A stretch of DNA of 64,000 nucleotides from Phascolarctos cinereus (lineage: Eukaryota > Chordata > Mammalia > Diprotodontia > Phascolarctidae). The notes beneath the pieces are model-generated. The model saw only the letters and a program-made list of their open reading frames with translations, was not told the DNA's origin and searched no databases. Location: assembly GCF_002099425.1 (NCBI RefSeq), contig NW_018344214.1:3026001-3090000 (forward strand). The letters are read 5' to 3'. Position numbers and translations under genes: made by a program. Positions within the stretch are counted from its first letter, which is position 1. Every line of letters begins with the position of its first letter. This document shows positions 10,913 to 20,490 of this stretch, piece after piece.

Positions 10913-11770
10913 AGTCAATCAACAAGTACTTGCTAAGCACCTACTATGTTCCAGGTTCTATGCTCAGTGCTAGGAATTTTTCAAAAGGCAAAAAATAGTG
11001 CTTGCTGTCAAGAAGCTCACATTCTAATATGAGACATGTACACAACTAGGTGTGTACAAGATAAATACAGGCTAGGAAAAGGGGACGTTAGAGAGGAAGG
11101 TACTAGAGGCTGGAGGGACTGAGAAAGGCTCCTATCAAAGGTGGTGCCTGAACTGAATCTAGAAAGAAACCAGGATTCTGTTACACAGAGGTAAGGAGAG
11201 AGTGCATCTCAAGCATGGGAGAGAGCCAGTCTAAAGGCATAGAGATGAGTTGATTCCTCACAGGTGAGGAAGAGCAAATAGGCCAGTCAGGCTGACCTGA
11301 ACAGTACATGGAGGGAGTGAAGTAAAAGAAAACTGGAAAGTTAGGAAGGGGGGAAGTATGTTGCAGAGAGCTTTAAATGTGGACCAGAGGAGCATCTGCC
11401 TGATCCTACAGATTACAGGGAACCATTGGAGTTGATCAAATGGGAGAGTCTGGCATGGTCAGAGCTGTGCTTTAGAAAAATCACTTGAGCAACTTTAATG
11501 AAGATTAGAAATAATCAGGGCAGCGAGATCGACTGGGTGATTGTTATATTCTAGGTGAGAAGTGGGGAGGACTTCTGAGTGAGCATGAAGGGATTGATTT
11601 GGAAGCTCTTGAAGAGGTAGATCTTGGGTGACTGGGAGGAAGGATAATAGTGCTCCCCAAGGCAGCCACAAGGAAGTCTGGAGGAAAGGAAGGTTTGCAA
11701 GAAAAAACGAGGAGTTTTGTTTTAGATGCATTGAGTCTGAGATGTCTATGAGACATCGGATCCAATAGGA
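10913..11770 (-). repeat. L2 LINE, 3' UTR into end of ORF2
   Basis: About 860 bases of reverse-complement L2. The minus-strand frame at 11,544-11,765 reads HLRLNASKTKLLVFSCKPSF, which resembles the LKLNxxKTE motif after the reverse transcriptase in L2/CR1 LINEs. It is interrupted by stops. Confidence 0.7.
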
Positions 11771-11999
11771 GAGAGACTGGTCACACTGGGTATCTTTACC
11801 CTATGCACTTAAGTATGTACGTATCTATAAATATGTAATATACATTATGACACATATATATGGAGATCTCTATATACACACACATTTGCATATGTGTCAT
11901 TCACATGTCTTCTCCCTTGGTCAAGTCATTTTGTACACATAGGACTTTCTCAGTAATAAAATGCAAGGATTCTAGGATTCGTGGTGGCTTTGGACTATA

Positions 12000-12130
12000 A
12001 AGATAATTTAGTATGATGGCCACATTTACAGATGAACAAATTGAAGCCCAGCTAGGTGAAGTGACTTGTCCATAGTCATAACAAACCTAGTAAGCAGAAA
12101 ACTGGGATTTAAATCCAGGGCTTGATTCCT
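12000..12130 (-). repeat. MIR fragment
   Basis: Complement-strand core: ACAGATGAACAAATTGAAGC, then GTGACTTGTCCATAGTCA. Confidence 0.65.
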
Positions 12131-12200
12131 TGCTGTCTTTTGCACCACACTGTCATTTTTGCATATGAATGTGGAAAAATAATTTAAAAGCACAGAAAAG

Positions 12201-12339
12201 GGGCAGCTAGGTGGTGCAATGGATAGAGTACCAGTTCTGCAGTCAGGAGGATCTGAGTTCAAATCCGGCCTCAGACCCATAACACTTGGTAGCTGTGTGA
12301 CCCTGGGCAAGTCCCTTAACTCTAACTGGCTCACAAAAC
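12201..12339 (+). mobile_element. tRNA-derived marsupial SINE with perfect 14-bp target-site duplication
   Basis: It starts GGGCAGCTAGGTGGTGCAAT and ends in a short A-rich tail. AAAGCACAGAAAAG flanks it exactly at 12,187-12,200 and 12,340-12,353, marking LINE-mediated insertion. The perfect duplication makes this one of the younger insertions in the window. Confidence 0.93.
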
Positions 12340-12374
12340 AAAGCACAGAAAAGTAGCTCTGCAAGGGATCTTAG

Positions 12375-12540
12375 AAATCTTCCAGTTCAACCTCAGACTT
12401 TACAGATGAGAAAATGCTTCAGAACAGAAAAGAGAAGCCCCTGCTCCAAGATCACAGGGTCACAAATAGCCTAGGTGGGGCTAGAATCCAGGTCTTTTGA
12501 TTCATGTCCAGTGCACTGATCTTTCCACAACCCCAAACTC
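12375..12540 (-). repeat. MIR copy
   Basis: Complement-strand core TTTACAGATGAGAAAATGCT and a GATCACAGGGTCACAAATAG segment. Confidence 0.65.
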
Positions 12541-12779
12541 CTTCTTCCCCAACCTCCTCATGCCCAGGGAGTTTGGGAGATGGAAAGTACTCAGGACCAC
12601 TTGGCATCTAGTTTGCTAATTAGGCAGATGTGCTGGGAAGGCAGCACCAAAGCCCTTCTAGTATTCACATGTTGTATATCTCTTCATACATATGGACTGT
12701 TCACTTATTCCTTTTCCCTCTCACCTCAACCCTACCCAGGGAATTATAGCTCTTAATATCTCTTTGGTATCTAGGAACA

Positions 12780-12945
12780 TCTTGTTACAATCAGTTTGTT
12801 TGAGCTAGTGGTTGCCTCCCTGGTGGAATCTCAGATCTTTGAGGGTGCTGAAAGTCTCTCTTTTGCTTTTCTATCCCCATGGCCTAGCAAAATGCTTGGT
12901 GTATATTTAGGAAATGCATGTTGATTTTTTGCTTCATTGCCTAGG
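12780..12945 (+). repeat. Decayed L2 LINE 3' end
   Basis: CTATCCCCATGGCCTAGCAA and GGAAATGCATGTTGATTTT resemble the L2 terminus. Confidence 0.4.
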
Positions 12946-13489
12946 AAGTTAAACTGCCAAGATGTGAATCAAGTTTTTAAAAGGCCTGGTCCCATAACCT
13001 AGGGCATGCCAGGACCCTGAACATTAAAATCCCTGTGAAGAGAAAAGCAATGTCTCTATAGACAGACCTGAGCCCCTGCCCTGCAGCCACACTCTATGGA
13101 TAATCCAGTGAGGAGCCCGAAGTCACTTTTCCTTCAGAACCCTCCCAGGTAGATGAAAATGATTAACCACCCCATGGACTAAATTTGACTTCCTGAGCCC
13201 TGTTTAACATCCAGGTGGGCCTGGCTGACTGAGAAGCCCTGTACTGTCAGGGATAAAGGGCCACTGAATCAAAGAAAGAACCCTAAATGTGTGGAGCTCT
13301 CCGTGGTTCTGGAATGAACTCTGCTTTAAATAATGAATTAGACCAGGATTCTGAACATTTTTTTGGTCAGGGATACTTCTGCTGGTCTAGCAAAGCCTAT
13401 GGACCCTTTCTCACAATAATGTTTTTAACACATAAAATAAAATACATAAGAAAACAAAGGAAACCAATTATACTGAAATACAGTTATTA

Positions 13490-13622
13490 CATATATATAT
13501 ATATACACATACATATGTATGTGTGTGTGTATATATAAATATATGTATGTATGTATATATATGTATATGTATGCATGTATGTATGTATGTATGTATGTAT
13601 GTATGTATGTATGTATACATAT
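13490..13622. repeat. (TATG)n / (TA)n microsatellite
   Basis: (AT)n, then CATA/TGTG units, then a pure (TATG)n run at about 13,570-13,614. Confidence 0.92.
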
Positions 13623-13734
13623 ATTAAAGTTCACAGATCTCAGATTAAGAACTTCTTCTTTAGCCTAAGAGTTGGGGAGGTCCCATGAGCACTCCCTCAA
13701 CTACAGTGCCTCTTTCTTGTTACTCGGCTTATCT

Positions 13735-14105
13735 GTTGCCTCCTCTTCACTTGCTGTTTAGAATCCTGATGATCTAGCTCATCTGATCTCACTTTTTGCC
13801 TTTTCATTCACAATTTCCTATACCTGCAATGATCATCTCTTTCTCCAAAGTTCCCTGGCTTCCTATAAGACTCAGCTCAAGTCCCAGCTTCTGAAGAAGA
13901 ACCTTCCTACTGCCTCTTCCACTCCCACTAGTGGCTTTCTGTGAGATTACCTTCTATCTACACTATATATGGTTGATTACATGTTGTCTCCTCCATTAAA
14001 ATGTGAGTTTCTTGAGGACAAGGACTATTTTTGTTTTTCCTTTCATTTCTGAACGCACACAGTTCCTAATGTGTAATAGGCACTTGATAAATGCTTGTTG
14101 GTTAA
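13735..14105 (+). repeat. L2 LINE 3' end
   Basis: CAGCTCAAGTCCCAGCTTCT, CTTGAGGACAAGGACTATTT and GATAAATGCTTGTTGGTT are in L2 order. Confidence 0.7.
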
Positions 14106-14338
14106 TATCTTCAATTGCAGTTCTGAGTTTTTGAGACCTCCCTAGTCTAACTTTGTCCACTGACTTGAGTCTAACTACAGTCTTAAATTATGTTGTATAG
14201 TCTTGGCACTTGTTGGCTGAATGCTCCCACCTTTGTAAATGCATTCTACCTCAATGTCTGGGGTGATCCCACAATGGAAAGAACAAAAGAAAGTTATTAC
14301 ATAATTTGGAGGAATGTACAGATGGCCAGAGAACTTAC

Positions 14339-14448
14339 TTCTTACATCTTTTTCAGCACAATACATCATGTCTGCTGCATGGATAAACTGGTATCCAGAG
14401 CCTGTCATGCAGAGCTCAGTCTCTGTGTAACCCAGAAGCACCTTCCCT
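14339..14448 (-). pseudogene. AHR: AHR-family exon 8: PAS-B core
   Basis: The exon is 110 nt. It reads [20 protein letters not shown], then [12 protein letters not shown], matching human AHR GRIVLGYTEAELCTRGSGYQ and FIHAADMLYCAE at about 27 of 37 positions. The acceptor is a strong TTTTTTTCTTCCTCTCAG and the donor is a consensus GTAAGT. Phase in (2) and out (1) fit both neighbours. There is no stop. [12 protein letters not shown] is nearly invariant among AHRs and makes the family assignment secure. Confidence 0.93.
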
Positions 14449-14984
14449 CTGAGAGGAAGAAAAAAATGTCAGAGTTTTAAAGTCAACATGTCTTATGACC
14501 CTGAAGGAATAAACTCTGGCCAAATATAACTGTCTTTCACCAAAATACCCATCTACTTCAGTATCCTTCTCTGATGCAAAAGCAAAGATTTGCCACTACC
14601 TCCAACTATCATTGTTCTCTCTCACCAGAGGAAAGCAGTGAAAAATAAGGGAGATGCCCTCAGATCTATCCACCTGATAAGTGAGAAAGTGAGGAATTGA
14701 ACAACCAAGTCATACTCCTTGGCTTAGCTATCTTTAGACTCATGTTTAGGCAACTTTCTTTAACTCATCAGTGATATTCCCATCATTGGCCAATAGGACA
14801 TTTTCTCTAGTATTGTGAAGCCCACGTACTCTGTTGTTATTAATGAAGTGCCAAGAGAACCCAAGGAAGTTCACAACAACATTGAGTGTGTGGTGTTCTT
14901 GTGGGAGGACATGGCCAAGAGCAGTGGAGGATGGGCAGGCACAATCTGCATCTTTCAAGAGAACATGTAAATCATCAAGATCCC

Positions 14985-15245
14985 AGAACCATCAAATCAA
15001 AGAATCAGAGAATTGCAGAGTATGAAGGGACCTCAAAGGGTAAAACAAGAAAAGACATTCCCACTCTGACACACCTGCAAAATATTATCCAGCCTTTGCT
15101 CAACGACCTCTGATGAAATTTGCCCACTCCCTTCTGAGGCAGCCCATTCCACATTGGGATAATTCAGCTGTTAGGAAATGCTTTCCTTATGCCAAATCTA
15201 AACCAGACTCATTTCCACTCCTTGCTCTGGTAGCTGCTTTATGGG
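14985..15245 (-). repeat. L3/CR1 LINE 3' end
   Basis: AATCAGAGAATTGCAGAGTA TGAAGGGACCTC is the reverse complement of the CR1-type terminus. GAGGCAGCCCATTCCACATT GGGATA follows in the family's order. Confidence 0.65.
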
Positions 15246-15660
15246 GAGTTACAGTATCAAAGTTTTGAAAGTTTACATGCCATATTGAAATTTGTAAGGA
15301 GGTGAAAAACTTACAAATTTCACCATGTAGATGTCATGAGTTAGCTATTTGTTCAGCAGATTTCCTTTTAGTTAATTTGGGTTGAGGCTTTCCCACCACC
15401 ACCCTGGCTGATTTAGGACTGACTGCAGGCAGCTCATAACTTTGACTCAGATGTCATCATCTGTAGGGGGTAAATGGACAGTGGCAATTTCATCCTTTCA
15501 AGTCACTGAGACTCTTCTTCTACTGCTCCTTTCTCATCAAATATATGGCCAGTCAGCTTGCAGCTTAGCTTTGCCCTAACTCAGCTCAGAACAAGTGTGA
15601 TGGTCCCCAGGAAGACACCTCATTACCTGAAACTTTGACTTTCAGGCACAACATTGACAT
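15246..15660. other. Intronic stretch, nothing recognised
   Basis: It separates the L3/CR1 copy from AHR-family exon 7. No repeat or motif could be named. Confidence 0.45.
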
Positions 15661-15669
15661 CCACCATAC

Positions 15670-15872
15670 TTAGCATCACAAGCCATTGGTGTGAAGTCCA
15701 GCTTATGTTTGGTCTGAAAAATATATATCTTCACCTGTAGTTCCAGGATGGAGAGAGGCTGCAGGGGCATTGCTATAGCAAACAGGGCCAGCTGAGGTGG
15801 CATGAGGGATCCATCTTCAGCTTTTTTATTCTGCCCATGAAGGAATTTCAGGCAACCATGGAAATCCAAAGC
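15670..15872 (-). pseudogene. AHR: AHR-family exon 7: PAS-A/PAS-B linker and start of PAS-B
   Basis: The exon is 203 nt with no stop. It reads [14 protein letters not shown], then [16 protein letters not shown], then TKHKLDFTP and CDAK. This is the best-preserved block, identical to human AHR at about 48 of 67 positions by eye. [10 protein letters not shown] and TKHKLDFTP are AHR-family signatures that enter the ligand-binding PAS-B fold. The acceptor is CTCCCCAG and the donor is GTATGG. It enters at phase 0 and leaves at phase 2, and the split Lys codon (AA|A) is completed by the next exon. Confidence 0.92.
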
Positions 15873-16099
15873 CTGGGGAGAGGATAATAAACAACAGAGC
15901 CAGAAAGAAATGTTTTGAAGAGACAAATGAATCACTGAACTTTAAAGATCTGTTGCCCATCACATTAGACTTCATTCTTCTACCCCAGAAGAAGCTTTGT
16001 GGACATATGTGGGAAGGGAAAAGATGAAGCTTCCTCTAGTTCTTCCTTGCTCTCTACACTATCTGGAGATACAGTAGATGCACTAGGCATATTCAGTAC

Positions 16100-16205
16100 A
16101 CAAAAGTAGAATGTAAGCTCCCTGAAGGCAGGGACTTTCTCACTTGTTTAGTAGTATTCTAGGCTGATAGCACAGTGTCTGGAACTTAATAAATGCTTGT
16201 TGGTT
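16100..16205 (+). repeat. L2 LINE 3' end
   Basis: AGAATGTAAGCTCCCTGAAG GCAGGGAC through AATAAATGCTTGTTGGTT. Confidence 0.75.
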
Positions 16206-16547
16206 AGAATCATAAGCAAGATTCAGCTATACTTAGTAAAAATGAATCAGGCTCAGGCAATTCTAACCATTCTCTCCAGTTCCTAAGATCTTCCATGAAG
16301 CAGAAGGAACACTTAGGTCATTAGACATTAACTCTTTCATCTCCTGGCTACCATTTTGGAATAATCCAAATTCATCTAGAGACTGAAATATTTTTCAAAC
16401 AGCTTGGAAATCCGAACTCTGTCCAACTAGAACAAAACTGCATCAGCTGCATATTCCCAGGAATCTCTGCCAGTAAATGTCAAGATCAACTTGATTAAAT
16501 CAACTTCCCAACTCCTACAAGCTTCCAGAGAATCAGAGAATCTACAT

Positions 16548-16797
16548 GTTCAATCATTTTTCAGTCGTATGCTACTCTTCATGACCCCATTTGGGATTTT
16601 TGTTAGCAAATATACTGGAGTGGATTGGCATTTCCTTCTCCAGCTCAGATGATGAAACTAAGGCAAACAGGGTTAAGTAACTTGCCCAAGATCACACGGC
16701 TAGTAAATGTCTGAGGGACGAGTTGAACTCAGGAAGATGAGACTTCTTGACTCCAGAACCAGTGCTGTATCCACTGCATCACCTCACTACCCCATCT
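16548..16797 (-). mobile_element. Marsupial SINE of the type with a 'TTCAGTCGT...GACCCCATTTGGG' end
   Basis: Read on the plus strand it goes from TTCAGTCGTATG through AACTTGCCCAAGATCACACG to CATCACCTCACTACCCC, the complement of the tRNA head. Related copies are at 18,871, 46,598 and 51,929. Confidence 0.8.
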
Positions 16798-16864
16798 ACA
16801 TGAGGGGGAGATAAATGAGCCCATCCTATGCATACGAGTGGGCATGCAGTCTAGCTCAAGAAAC

Positions 16865-16960
16865 AATCAATCAATCATCAAACATTTATTAAGTGCCTAC
16901 TACATGTCAGAGACTGTGTTAATTACTAGGGACACAAAAATTTAATTAAGATGCTCTTGT
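16865..16960 (-). repeat. L2 LINE 3' end fragment
   Basis: ATTTATTAAGTGCCTACTAC ATGTCAGAGAC is the reverse complement of the L2 terminus. Confidence 0.6.
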
Positions 16961-16999
16961 TACTCAGTAACAGCAGTATTGCAATAATGATCAACTGCG

Positions 17000-17335
17000 G
17001 AAGACTTAGCTACTCTGATCAAGACATTGATCTGAGGCAATTCTGAAGAACCCATCATGAAAAATACTACCCACCTCTGGAGGGAGAACTGTTGGATTCA
17101 GTGTATCTGGAAGTACTTTTTTAAAAAAAAAATATTTTGTGCTTCTTTGGCGTGCTTTCTTTTGCAACATGGCTAATGTGGAAATATGTTTTGCATGTAT
17201 AATCAATAGTATACTGTTTGTCTTTTCCAAGGGCAGTGGAGGGAGAAAATTTGGAACCCAAAAAAAATTTTAAATGAATGTTAAAATATTTTAAATGTAA
17301 TTGGGAATTATTTAACAACATAAATAAAATATGTG
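17000..17335 (+). repeat. L1-type LINE 3' end
   Basis: It shares GCAACATGGCTAATGTGGAA ATATG, GGGAGAAAATTTGGAAC and an A-rich AATAAAAT terminus with the arms at 19,790-20,160 and 20,218-20,490. Assigning it to L1 rests on recalled marsupial 3' UTR sequence. Confidence 0.55.
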
Positions 17336-17382
<47 letters not shown>

Positions 17383-17412
17383 ATATATATATATATATGT
17401 ATGTATATATAT
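17335..17412. repeat. (TATC)n then (AT)n microsatellite at a LINE tail
   Basis: About ten TATC units follow the A-rich end of the preceding LINE copy directly, then (AT)n. Confidence 0.95.
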
Positions 17413-17619
17413 AATCTATTTTAAAAGAGGTCCTTGTGGCTGAAAACCTGACCTGAAATCTCATCTTCTTGGAGTTCGACCCAGCTTTGATACTCAGTGC
17501 CTTCTCAGCTGCCTCTCCTCTCTGGCTGGCAGACTGAAGAACAGAGCATTAAACTCCTTCCAAAGCCTTTCTTTAGTGAGAACACAGACCTCTCTAGCTA
17601 AACTCTTGATCAGTCGCTC

Positions 17620-17835
17620 TGATTGGTTTTGGCTCCACAAACATCACAGCCCCCCCCGGGTACCTTCCAGCTCATCTGCCCCCCACCTTGTCAGCTTCCT
17701 TTCATGTATTTGTCTTCATCTGAGATTGTAAGTTCCTTGATGACAGGAATTGTCTTTTTCTTATCCGAATTCCTAGTGCTTAACGCAGTGCCTAGCACAC
17801 AACAGGTACTTAATAAATGTGTATTGGCTATCATT
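17620..17835 (+). repeat. L2 LINE 3' end
   Basis: GAGATTGTAAGTTCCTTGAT GACAGG through TACTTAATAAATGTGTATTG. Confidence 0.7.
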
Positions 17836-18182
17836 GACTACTGATTCTAAAGGTAAGACAGGTCCTGCTTTTAAGGGGCTTCCATGTTATCAGGCAGTAG
17901 CTGTCACTTATGGAGTAGGTAATCACTGTACCTGGAGCTAACCAGGGCCCCCTTCTCAAAATTTGATTTCAGATCAACAACTAGCTATGTCCTCAGAATT
18001 CCTGATGGGCTGCCATGGTTCAATATGGACTAGATAAATGGGACACGGCTGAAAGACACCCCCCCCCAGCTACTGCCCATGAGACCGAGAGAAGATGTCA
18101 TTCCAGGCTGGGCAATGCAGAGACTCCATAGGGCCGCGGGTCTATGTGGATCGTTAGGGTCAATGACTGAAAATGACATTGC

Positions 18183-18325
18183 CATGAACCCTGAAGAACA
18201 GTCCAGCAGACAGCGGAGTCAGCAGACAAAGTTTCCCTCCAGGAAGGAAGAATTCTCCAGGGACAGGTGCTGAGGTTCAGACTTGGAGGTACCACTGTGC
18301 AGAGGTCTCTCACTCACAGGCAGAG
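18183..18325 (-). pseudogene. AHR: AHR-family exon 6: end of PAS-A, with a stop codon
   Basis: The exon is 143 nt. After a variable stretch it reads ENSSFLEGNFVC, a TGA stop at 18,219-18,221, then LRCLLDCSSGFM. Human AHR has ENSPLMERCFICRLRCLLD and NSSGFL, so the stop replaces the conserved Arg of CRLRC; a CGA to TGA change at a CpG would do it. The CTTCTAG acceptor at 18,326-18,327 gives the phase 1 entry that exon 5 requires. The exon should end after TTC ATG, but the next bases are GCAATG, not GT. This is either a decayed donor or a rare GC donor with a poor context. The start was chosen by phase and is less sure than the end. Confidence 0.8.
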
Positions 18326-18424
18326 CTAGAAGATGCAATGAAGACCAGGGAATCAGCTGTTGGGATGATGACTCTCACAGACAGAGAGGTTGACTTGGCT
18401 TTTAACCCTTTGTAACCTTCCCTT

Positions 18425-19785
18425 TTCTGCAAACTGGCTTTGGGCCTCATCATTCAACTGCAACTGCTCTCTTCAAACTTACCAATGGTCTCTTCATTGT
18501 CAAATCTAACAGCCTCTTTTCAGTCCTCATTCTTCTTGATCTCTTTTCATCTCCTGATACTGTCAATCACCATCTTTTTGATGCTGTCTTTTCTCTAGGT
18601 TTTGTGACCTGGAGTAGGGTCACTGTTGTCTCCTCCTTCCCCACTTGTTTGACTGCTCCTTCTTAGTTTCCTTTGTTGAATGTTAATCCAGGTCATGCCT
18701 TAGTATCAGCTATCCCCCACAGTTCCGTCCTGGGTCCTTTTCTCCTATAACATTTTACTTGAGGAACTCATCAGCACCCATGGACTCCATTATTATTTCT
18801 GTACAGGTGATTCTCTCATCTATTTGTCCAGTCCTATCCCCCTAATACTACTCCAGAATCTCCAATCACCAGTTTGTCAAATCTGACCCCATTGGGTTTT
18901 TCTTGGCAAAGATACTGGAGAGATTTGCTATTTCCTTTTCTAGTTCATAATACAGATGAAGGAACTGAGATAAACAGGGTAAAGGGACTTGCCCAGAGTT
19001 ACATAACTAGTAAGTGTCTGAGGCCAGATTTGAACTCAGGTCTTTCTGACTCCAGGCCTGGCACTCCATTACACCACATAGCTGCCCCATCCAACTGCCT
19101 ACTGGATACCTTAAACTTAAGATGTCTAAAAATGAACTCATCCCCTTCCTACCTCAATTCCTCCTCTCTTCCTAATTTCCCTATTACTGTTGCCACAATA
19201 TATGTCTCCTTATATACTCTGCCACTGCCATGACCCTGGTGTAGGCCCTCCTAAACGCTATTGCAATAGCTGTCTGGTTGGCCTTCCGGCCTCAAATGTC
19301 TCCCCACTCCAGTCTATCCTCTATTCACCTGCCAAATTGATCTTCCTAAAGTCCAAATCTGCTCATGCTCCCCCATCCAAGAAACTCCAGCTGCTTCATA
19401 CTGCTTCCAGGATCAAATTTGAGAATCTGTTTGCTCATAAAGTCTTCCAGCACCTGATTCTACCTTTCCACCTTCCTACCTTTCCACTCTTCTTATCCCT
19501 TCCACACACAGTCTTCCTTCATTCCAGTGAGATGGGCCCTTTGATGGTTACTCACACAGGACCCTCCATCTCCTAACTCTGAGAATTTTCACTGGCTGCT
19601 CCCTACCTGCAACTCTCTCGTCATCTCTGCCTGTATTTTGCAGGCCCCTGTAATCTTCTTGCCTTCTTTCTAAGAGTATCTCCAACTTATGCTGCATGGA
19701 TTCTGTTTATACGTAGGTGTCTGCAGATTGTCTCTGTCTCAGATTGGGAGCTCCTTGAGACCAAGGACTGTTGTGCTAGTGTTAA
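18425..19785 (+). repeat. L2 LINE, 3' part of ORF2 and UTR, split by a SINE
   Basis: The segments CCACTCCAGTCTATCCTCTA, TCCAAGAAACTCCAGCTGCT and GGGAGCTCCTTGAGACCAAG follow in L2 order on both sides of the SINE at 18,871-19,087. Confidence 0.75.
18871..19087 (-). mobile_element. Marsupial SINE inserted in L2
   Basis: On the plus strand it runs GTCAAATCTGACCCCATTGG, GGCAAAGATACTGGAG, GATTTGAACTCAGGTC and CACATAGCTGCCCC. The L2 host continues on each side, so this insertion is younger. Confidence 0.8.
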
Positions 19786-19789
19786 CCTT

Positions 19790-20160
19790 TCAGAAAAAAT
19801 TATTTAGTATTTTTCCCCAGTTACATGTAGAAACAATTTTAACATTCATTTTTAAAACTTTGAGTTCCAAATTATCTCCCTTCCTTCCTCTCCCTCCCCA
19901 TTGAAAAGGCAAGCAATTCAATACAGGTTATACATGTGCAGTCAAGCAAAATACTTCCATAATAGTCCTGTTGTGAAAGAAAACATAGACAGAAAAAAAC
20001 CTAAAGAAAAAATAAAGAAAGTGAAAACCAGTCTGCTTCCCTCTGTACTCAGACACCATCAGTTCTTTCTCTGGAGGTGGATGGTATTTTTCATCATGAG
20101 TCCTCTGGGATTATCTTAGATCATTGTATTGCTGAGAATGGCTGAGCCATCCATGGTCAA
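19790..20160 (-). repeat. L1-type LINE 3' end, left arm of an inverted pair
   Basis: Its reverse complement begins CTGATGGTGTCTGAGTACAG and ends in GAATGTTAAAATTGTTTCTA CATGTAAC, parallel to the copy at 20,218-20,490. Confidence 0.6.
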
Positions 20161-20164
20161 CAAG

Positions 20165-20215
20165 CATGTTTTAAGCACCTTATAAGCACTGCGGTAAGCA
20201 CTGGTTAGAAACAAG
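20165..20215 (-). repeat. L2 3' end scrap between the inverted LINE copies
   Basis: CAAGCATGTTTTAAGCACCT TATAAGCACTG resembles the reverse complement of the L2 terminus. Confidence 0.4.
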
Positions 20216-20217
20216 GT

Positions 20218-20490
20218 GATGAAAAATGTTATCCATCCCCAGAGAAAAAACTGATGGTGTCTGAGTACAGATGGAAGCAGCTTGTTTTTCTTGGGTTGTT
20301 ATTTTTTTAGTCTATGTTTTATTTTACAATGTGACTAATATGGAAATATATTTCATATGACTGCATATATACAACCTACACCAAATTGCTTTCTCAAAGA
20401 GGGGGAAGGGGAAGGAGGAAGGGAGAGAATTTGGAACTCATTTTTTTTAAATATAAAAATTGTTTTTACATGGAATAAAAAATAACTTTA
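20218..20490 (+). repeat. L1-type LINE 3' end, right arm of an inverted pair
   Basis: It starts at CAGAGAAAAAACTGATGGTG and ends at TTTTACATGGAATAAAAAAT. It matches the left arm over about 270 bases in the opposite orientation. Confidence 0.6.

Noticed and set aside
19190-19576. 128-codon plus-strand frame
   Set aside because: It lies wholly within L2 3' sequence; no host domain.
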